Shown: piece by piece, positions 34,376 to 38,468 of the stretch
Layout: each line of letters begins with the position of its first letter
Numbering within the stretch: the first letter of the stretch is position 1
Origin: CAZGMJ01 sp964526785
GTDB lineage: Bacteria; Planctomycetota; Phycisphaerae; Sedimentisphaerales; Anaerobacaceae
Length of the DNA stretch: 38,468 bases
Reading direction: 5' to 3'
Assembly: GCA_964526785.1 (NCBI GenBank)
Contig: CAZGMJ010000050.1
Location: forward strand, 1 to 38,468
Position numbers and translations under genes: made by a program
The notes under the pieces: generated by a model
Seen by the model: the letters and a program-made list of their open reading frames with translations, nothing else
Told to the model about the DNA's origin: nothing
The model's database searches: none

Positions 34376-34765
34376 ATGGAAACAGGACACGAGCGACGCA
34401 CAGAAAGACGCCTGCGATACTGCTGGCCCATCTGGTTCTCCGAGGACTTCGACGGCATGCTCTCGCAGGGACAGATGGTGGATGTCTCCAGCCGGGGAGC
34501 CGCCTTTACATGCTATGCCGACGAGGCACGCCCGCACCTGGGGCAGAACCTGACCGCTCGTTTCAGTATCCCGCGCTACGGCCCGGACAGTGCCTTCGAC
34601 ATGACCGACGTCATCCGCTCGGCCAATGTCTGCCGCGTTGAAAGCTCCAACGGCTATCTCTGCCGCATCGCTGTGCAGTTCGCCGAAGCGCTGCCGTTTA
34701 AGCCGGGTGAACAGCCGAATGCCGAGGACGAAGCGCAGTCCGAAGAAGCCGAAGTGTTGGTATAG
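34376..34765 (+). CDS. PilZ-domain protein, probable c-di-GMP receptor
   Basis: The 129-residue cytoplasmic protein is essentially one PilZ domain. The c-di-GMP motif is present in both parts: RRTERRLRY near residues 8-16 (RxxxR type) and VDVSSRGAAF near 36-45 (D-x-S-x-x-G). A beta-barrel follows, with YLCRIAVQFAEALPF as the last conserved strand, and the C-terminus is acidic (EDEAQSEEAE). ATG 34376 begins just before the RxxxR box; a 27-residue upstream extension has no support. The ribosome binding site is weak. No diguanylate cyclase or pilus gene is nearby, so its partner is unknown. Confidence 0.85.
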   Translation: METGHERRTERRLRYCWPIWFSEDFDGMLSQGQMVDVSSRGAAFTCYADEARPHLGQNLTARFSIPRYGPDSAFDMTDVIRSANVCRVESSNGYLCRIAVQFAEALPFKPGEQPNAEDEAQSEEAEVLV

Positions 34766-34926
34766 CCGAATGTAGTGCTTTTGCTGCGCCCGCAACTGCT
34801 GGTTCGTGCGCGCCGCGGCTTTTCGTCAACGCCGCGCAGTCTTGCCGCTCCCGCACCACATGCCGGCCGTTCTGATGCCGCGATAGCCCCTGCGATCCCA
34901 TTTCACGGGGCGCAGACCAAACCCGC

Positions 34927-34955
34927 TTGACGATCTACCTCACTCCGTCTATAAT
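34927..34955 (+). promoter_or_regulatory. Near-consensus promoter of bioY
   Basis: TTGACG (34927-34932), a 17-base spacer and TATAAT (34950-34955), 48 bases before the bioY start. An imperfect TTGT...ACAA symmetry (about 34964-34980) lies in the leader and could be an operator, but it does not match BirA or BioR sites well. Confidence 0.75.
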
Positions 34956-35003
34956 GCCGCCTGTTGTCTTTACAGAACAAAACGTGGCATCTGGAAGCTG
35001 TTT

Positions 35004-35591
35004 ATGCACGCAAATCCAACGATAATCGAGCTTTGCCGGCCGCAGCAGCGATCTTTGGCCGGGCTGTACGATCTGGCCGCAATCGTGGGCGGTTCGCTGC
35101 TTGTCGCCGTCTGTGCGCAGGTTGCGATCGGATTTCCCGTGCCCGTCTCGGGCCAGACATTCGCCGTTGTGCTGATTGGCGCCCTGCTGGGAAGCAGACG
35201 CGGCGCGCTGTGTATGCTTGCCTACCTGGCCGAAGGGGTCGCCGGCTTGCCGGTCTTTGCCAATGCGAAAGCCGGACCGGCCGTATTGCTCGGTCCGACA
35301 GGTGGGTACCTTATCGGCTTCGTCGCCGCCGCCGGTCTCGTCGGCTGGCTTGCCGAGAAAGGCTGGGACCGCCGATTCGCCACGACACTGCCGGCGATGT
35401 TTGCAGGCAGCGCTGTTATATACGCTTTCGGGCTTTTCTGGCTCGCCCACATAGTCGGTGCCGAGCGGGCCCTTGCCGTCGGCTTGTTTCCGTTTATTCC
35501 GGGCGACATCCTCAAGGCCCTTTTGGCCGCGATGCTTCTGCCCGCCGGCTGGAAACTCCTGGGCCGTTTTGGCTTGCCCTCCGCTCGATAG
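35004..35591 (+). CDS. bioY: Biotin transporter BioY (ECF S component)
   Basis: BioY is the membrane substrate-binding component that imports biotin, alone or with the ECF module EcfAA'T. The 195-residue protein has about six hydrophobic segments and the family signatures VPVSGQTFAVVLIGALLGSRRG (about 46-67), LAYLAEGVAGLPVFA (about 73-87) and LLGPTGGYLIGF (about 94-105), plus a C-terminal FIPGDILKALLAA. GGAAG precedes the ATG. No EcfA, EcfT or biotin synthesis gene is in the window, so it is either a solitary BioY or uses a shared module encoded elsewhere. A strong promoter precedes it. Confidence 0.93.
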   Translation: MHANPTIIELCRPQQRSLAGLYDLAAIVGGSLLVAVCAQVAIGFPVPVSGQTFAVVLIGALLGSRRGALCMLAYLAEGVAGLPVFANAKAGPAVLLGPTGGYLIGFVAAAGLVGWLAEKGWDRRFATTLPAMFAGSAVIYAFGLFWLAHIVGAERALAVGLFPFIPGDILKALLAAMLLPAGWKLLGRFGLPSAR

Positions 35592-35601
35592 CCGATACAA
35601 T
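35574..35601 (+). promoter_or_regulatory. Candidate promoter of tRNA-Gln
   Basis: TTGCCC (35574-35579), a 16-base spacer and TACAAT (35596-35601), overlapping the end of bioY and about 40 bases before the tRNA. Confidence 0.45.
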
Positions 35602-35642
35602 AAGACAACACGCTCGCACCCGCCCGCGGGTCGCGATACGAT

Positions 35643-35713
35643 TGGGGAATAGTGTAACGGTAGCACGACTGACTCTGGATCAGTTAGTCGAGGTTCGAAT
35701 CCTCGTTCCCCAG
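35643..35713 (+). tRNA. tRNA-Gln (anticodon CUG)
   Basis: The acceptor stem TGGGGAA (35643-35649) pairs with TTCCCCA (35706-35712), and G35713 is the discriminator base. The D arm contains TAGTGTAACGGTAGCAC. The anticodon stem ACTGA/TCAGT encloses the loop CTCTGGA, giving anticodon CTG (Gln). The T arm is CGAGG-TTCGAAT-CCTCG. CCA is not encoded. It is 71 bases and lies between bioY and the secreted protein gene. Confidence 0.95.
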
Positions 35714-35759
35714 TTTCCATTTCCACCGCGATACAGAAAGCCCTGTTGGGAGGCGCATT

Positions 35760-37034
35760 ATGAAGTCGATGCATGAACGTCTTTCTATCGCTGTTCTTCT
35801 AGCACTCTCGGTTGCAATGGCATCTCCTCCGAACGCCCGCAGTGCCGAGCAGGTACAGGTTCCGGATCCGAGCATGATGCTCCCGCTGGTCCCGCACGCG
35901 GCCGATAAGGGGGCTCCACCTGTTATCAGTCCCGGCACCCGCCTGACGTACTACGGCATGTCCGCCAGCGTTCGCGGCGAGTACGAGAAACTCGTGCAGG
36001 ATGAAAACGGCAACTGGATCGACAAGAACACCGGCCGGCGCTATCGTCAGGAAGAAATCGGAACCGCCAGTGGTGCGGGCCTCAGCGTCGTACATGTCGG
36101 ACGCATCGCGGGCCCCGTCGCCCAGCTATCCACCAAACTGTACGTCCTGGACGCTGCCACCGGCAATTACATGTTCTCCCTTGGCGGCGGCATCGTGACC
36201 CATGCGGGCTGCGCTGCGGACTACTGGATTCATCCGGACCTCCTCGGGAAGGTCGAGCCGATAAATCGGCATGGCGTCCGTATCGTGCGAATGCCCTATA
36301 CGGTTAACAACAAGACATATAAAGCTATCCGCTTCCAGACCGAGGACGTTTCCGGCTACAACGCCCGCGTCTACGATCTCGAAACCGGCCTGCTGATCTA
36401 CCACGGCTCGCGCACGCAGGGCGCGCCCGTTATGACTCCGCCTCTTGCTAACTCCGGTATGCCCGGTCTGGGCCGGGGCAGCACGCAGTTGACTACCGGC
36501 TGGATCGTGGAGGTCAAAGACATCGACGTGCCCTGGAAAAACGCGGCCTCACCGGACTGGACAGGCCGGGTGCAGCATCTCGCATACAGCGGCGCCCAAA
36601 GCACGATGATGCCCGCCGTCGGCTCGAAACTCGACAGGCCGATGACCGCAAACTTCGAGATTCGGGCTCGCGGCTCGGGCTGGCTACGCTTCAAGAGCCA
36701 CATCGCCATTCAGTCATATCCCGGCATGCCCACCGAACAGTCCACGCAGGACGGCGCTTCGGGCAATGCCACTATCGGCGGTCTGTGGATACCGCCCGGC
36801 GCGATGCAAGCGCTGTCGCAGGGCACGGTCCTCGAGCAGAATCCGCACGTCGGGATCACGACGACCGTCAGCCAGGTCATGCCGGGATACATAACCGTCA
36901 GCGAAGTCGGTCCGCTCCACCGTATTGACTATACGTACGACAGGACAACGGGCATCATGGGCGCAATGAATGTCGCCCAGCAGGTGGGGATGGCAACCAT
37001 CACCCATTCGGTCCAACTCACCGACCGCCGGTAA
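35760..37034 (+). CDS. Secreted protein of unknown function
   Basis: The 424-residue protein has a clear signal peptide (1-29, cleavage after NARSA) and no membrane span or anchor, so it should be periplasmic or released. I do not recognise a family. The mature part is rich in beta-strand patterns and Gly/Thr/Val. It contains GTRLTYYGMSASVRGEYEK near 59-77, a Gly-rich LGGGIVTHAGCAADYW near 141-156, VYDLETGLLIYHGSRT near 205-220, and repeated 'GTxL'-type strands; the layout suggests a beta-barrel or beta-sandwich, possibly related to uncharacterised planctomycete surface proteins. GGGAGG six bases before the ATG supports the start. It follows the tRNA by 46 bases and has no obvious operon partner. 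Confidence 0.75.
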   Translation: MKSMHERLSIAVLLALSVAMASPPNARSAEQVQVPDPSMMLPLVPHAADKGAPPVISPGTRLTYYGMSASVRGEYEKLVQDENGNWIDKNTGRRYRQEEIGTASGAGLSVVHVGRIAGPVAQLSTKLYVLDAATGNYMFSLGGGIVTHAGCAADYWIHPDLLGKVEPINRHGVRIVRMPYTVNNKTYKAIRFQTEDVSGYNARVYDLETGLLIYHGSRTQGAPVMTPPLANSGMPGLGRGSTQLTTGWIVEVKDIDVPWKNAASPDWTGRVQHLAYSGAQSTMMPAVGSKLDRPMTANFEIRARGSGWLRFKSHIAIQSYPGMPTEQSTQDGASGNATIGGLWIPPGAMQALSQGTVLEQNPHVGITTTVSQVMPGYITVSEVGPLHRIDYTYDRTTGIMGAMNVAQQVGMATITHSVQLTDRR

Positions 37035-37036
37035 CG

Positions 37037-37081
37037 CTGTGCCGGCATAGCTGGGCTATGGACATCGCACCATCGGCACAG
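37037..37081. repeat. Nested inverted repeat after the secreted protein gene
   Basis: An outer 8-base stem CTGTGCCG/CGGCACAG (37037-37044 with 37074-37081) encloses an inner stem CATAG/CTATG (37046-37050 with 37056-37060). It lies three bases after the stop codon. Lacking a T run, it is not a classical terminator, but could be a transcript-end structure or part of a small RNA. Confidence 0.45.
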
Positions 37082-37282
37082 TGGGCATGCTCGATATCGT
37101 GGTCCCGCCCTTCGACACGCGGGATGAATGCCTGCGCATCCATCGTCAGGTTCCGCGGACACGCGACCCGGACCTTGCGACGCACCGATGTCGTCCAAGC
37201 GATCTGTCCGCCGAAACAATGCAAAAAAAACGACGCCAGAAGACCAGATAACCCGGAGACAGACGAAATGCTGTACGCTCGA

Positions 37283-38407
37283 TCACGGCAAACCAAGCAC
37301 CTCTCGCGTTTTTTCTCTGGTTTGGGGTTTGCCAAAGGGGTACGGTAAGATTTCAATATCGCGATCGGGAAAGTGATCGACAAAAATCTTCTTTAGTGCC
37401 CCGGAAACCCCGGGCTCATCTGGGTCGAAGATGTAGATCGGGCAGCCCCATCTATGCTTTGCCAAGGCAGTCCCCAAGAAGAAATGCATGACTGGGTCGG
37501 ACTGGGGAAAGCTGTATCCTATGAACATGATGCGGTCGGCGTCAGCCATAGCCGCTGCAGCGCCTTGCCACGACTTCCGGATCGCCGGATTAGAATAGTC
37601 CTTCATCGCTGTCGGGGGGATTATTAGAGGGCGAAATCCATCCGGGACCGTCGTTTGGACAAAGGCTGGCCAGGCCAAGCCGCGATCACCTGCGCTGCCG
37701 TCCGGCTTCTGGCGTGGATAGAATTCATCATACGAATGGACAGTGCGCATGCGGTCTTTCGAAAACCAGTTAACTGAGCCGTGTAACTTGTACAGGGATA
37801 CCCCGTTGTTGGTGGCGTAGAGAGGTGTCGGTCGTGCGAAGGGAGCCCACTTCCAGTCACTTTCGAGCCTCTCCTGCTTTTTAATGATCCTCTGTTGTTC
37901 AGGCTCTCGGATGGAGATGGACTCCCATTCAAAGGGAAGCGCGCTGGCGCACAGAGAGCGGTGCATAAGTAGTTCGGGGAGCAGATCGTAGTTAGTTGTT
38001 ATAATGTCGATTTGGGAACCACCGAGGCGTTGTTCTTTAATTAGCTTTGCGAACCAGTCATATCGTTGAAGTCGGCGCAGGTTTGGGATCTTGGAGTAGA
38101 CACGCCAAATCAACTTCTTGAGCAGGTCCAAAGCCCTCGATATGCGATATCGCCGTCGTCCAATACGAATCTCATATCCTGGGTCTGCTATTTCCGTCAG
38201 GGTCAGGACACTGAGGAGGTACTCGATGTTGAATATGTCACCTCTTACATAAGCTCGTGTGCGCTGGACGTACTCAACACATTTCAGAAAGCACTCGATT
38301 TCTTCCTCGTAGCCCTTGATGTCGCGTAGGAATAAACCGAACTTGCGCATGACCGGAAAGCCTACATCTACCGAGAATCCCGCACCAAGGAAAAAGACAA
38401 TTCGCAT
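37283..38407 (-). CDS. SIR2-like (SIR2_2-type) NAD-binding protein
   Basis: The 374-residue cytoplasmic protein has the SIR2 Rossmann signatures: FFLGAGFSVDVGFP (GAGFS at 8-12), ITTNYD (136-141), YKLHGSVNW with the catalytic-type His209 (206-214) and IGYSFPQSD near 300. Stand-alone SIR2-like proteins of this kind are usually NAD+ hydrolases, and relatives act as effectors in anti-phage systems, but no partner gene (Argonaute, TIR, HerA, ThsB) is visible before the window ends. The ribosome binding site is weak. The sequence looks A+T-richer than the housekeeping genes 1-7 kb to its left, in line with acquisition by transfer. Because the window stops 61 bases upstream, partners may lie beyond its edge. 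Confidence 0.85.
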   Translation of the reverse strand: MRIVFFLGAGFSVDVGFPVMRKFGLFLRDIKGYEEEIECFLKCVEYVQRTRAYVRGDIFNIEYLLSVLTLTEIADPGYEIRIGRRRYRISRALDLLKKLIWRVYSKIPNLRRLQRYDWFAKLIKEQRLGGSQIDIITTNYDLLPELLMHRSLCASALPFEWESISIREPEQQRIIKKQERLESDWKWAPFARPTPLYATNNGVSLYKLHGSVNWFSKDRMRTVHSYDEFYPRQKPDGSAGDRGLAWPAFVQTTVPDGFRPLIIPPTAMKDYSNPAIRKSWQGAAAAMADADRIMFIGYSFPQSDPVMHFFLGTALAKHRWGCPIYIFDPDEPGVSGALKKIFVDHFPDRDIEILPYPFGKPQTREKTREVLGLP

Positions 38408-38468
38408 CGCTATTACCGCATTTCATAAATAGTTCGACTATGTAAAGATTTCCAAGCAGGTTGTTCGA

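Noticed and set aside
34964..34980. BirA or BioR operator before bioY
   Set aside because: The TTGT...ACAA symmetry lacks the conserved inner bases and spacing of known biotin operators.

Overview
The window most likely comes from a planctomycete of the Phycisphaerae/Sedimentisphaerales type. Four things point there: a PEP-CTERM tail of the planctomycete form (IPAPSA, hydrophobic stretch, LVGWMRRRKTL); an EF-G of the 'spd' lineage closest to mitochondrial EF-G1; a large secreted protein related to the hydrazine synthase alpha subunit; and scattered CAAAACAAACCCAAT-type repeats plus a member of the STGPRTPEGK protein family, both of which I recall as common in such genomes. The assignment is inference; there is no rRNA in the window.

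Layout. 0-1.4 kb: a short AAA+ ATPase and a long non-coding stretch with three repeat copies. 1.4-5.2 kb: a thiol peroxidase-like lipoprotein, EF-G behind a near-consensus promoter, and an unidentified small protein. 5.4-10 kb: a secreted acetylesterase/arabinofuranosidase fusion (CE6-GH62), a broken IS3-type transposase, and a surface-anchored caspase-like protease with its own promoter and terminator. 10.3-13.7 kb: a decayed STGPRTPEGK-family gene, QueC, a Tat-exported SGNH hydrolase and a ferritin-like protein. 14-22.3 kb: a GH127 gene translationally coupled to an HzsA-like dihaem protein, divergent from a giant tandem GH29 fucosidase. 22.7-26.5 kb: a pseudo-receiver/PAS protein, an exported N-acyl-D-amino-acid deacylase and a Clp1/Grc3-like polynucleotide kinase. 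26.8-29.9 kb: a DUF2267 protein, a glycine-zipper lipoprotein, archease and RtcB. 30-37 kb: housekeeping genes (pyrF, ubiE/menG, murD, bioY, tRNA-Gln) with a PilZ protein and two unidentified membrane/secreted proteins. 37.3-38.4 kb: a lone SIR2-like protein.

How the genes work together. Two themes stand out. First, secreted carbohydrate enzymes (CE6-GH62, GH127, tandem GH29) would together strip acetyl, arabinofuranosyl and fucosyl decorations from a complex heteropolysaccharide. Second, an RNA-end-processing neighbourhood: RtcB ligates 2',3'-cyclic phosphate or 3'-phosphate ends to 5'-OH ends, archease activates it, and a Clp1/Grc3-type kinase about 1.5 kb away would phosphorylate the same 5'-OH ends. 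This is the part of the window I consider most worth testing.

The AAA+ gene, the caspase-like gene and the SIR2 gene look richer in A+T than the housekeeping core, and G/C strand bias reverses several times within the window. Both suggest rearrangement and acquisition. No CRISPR array, rRNA, riboswitch or intact transposon was seen.
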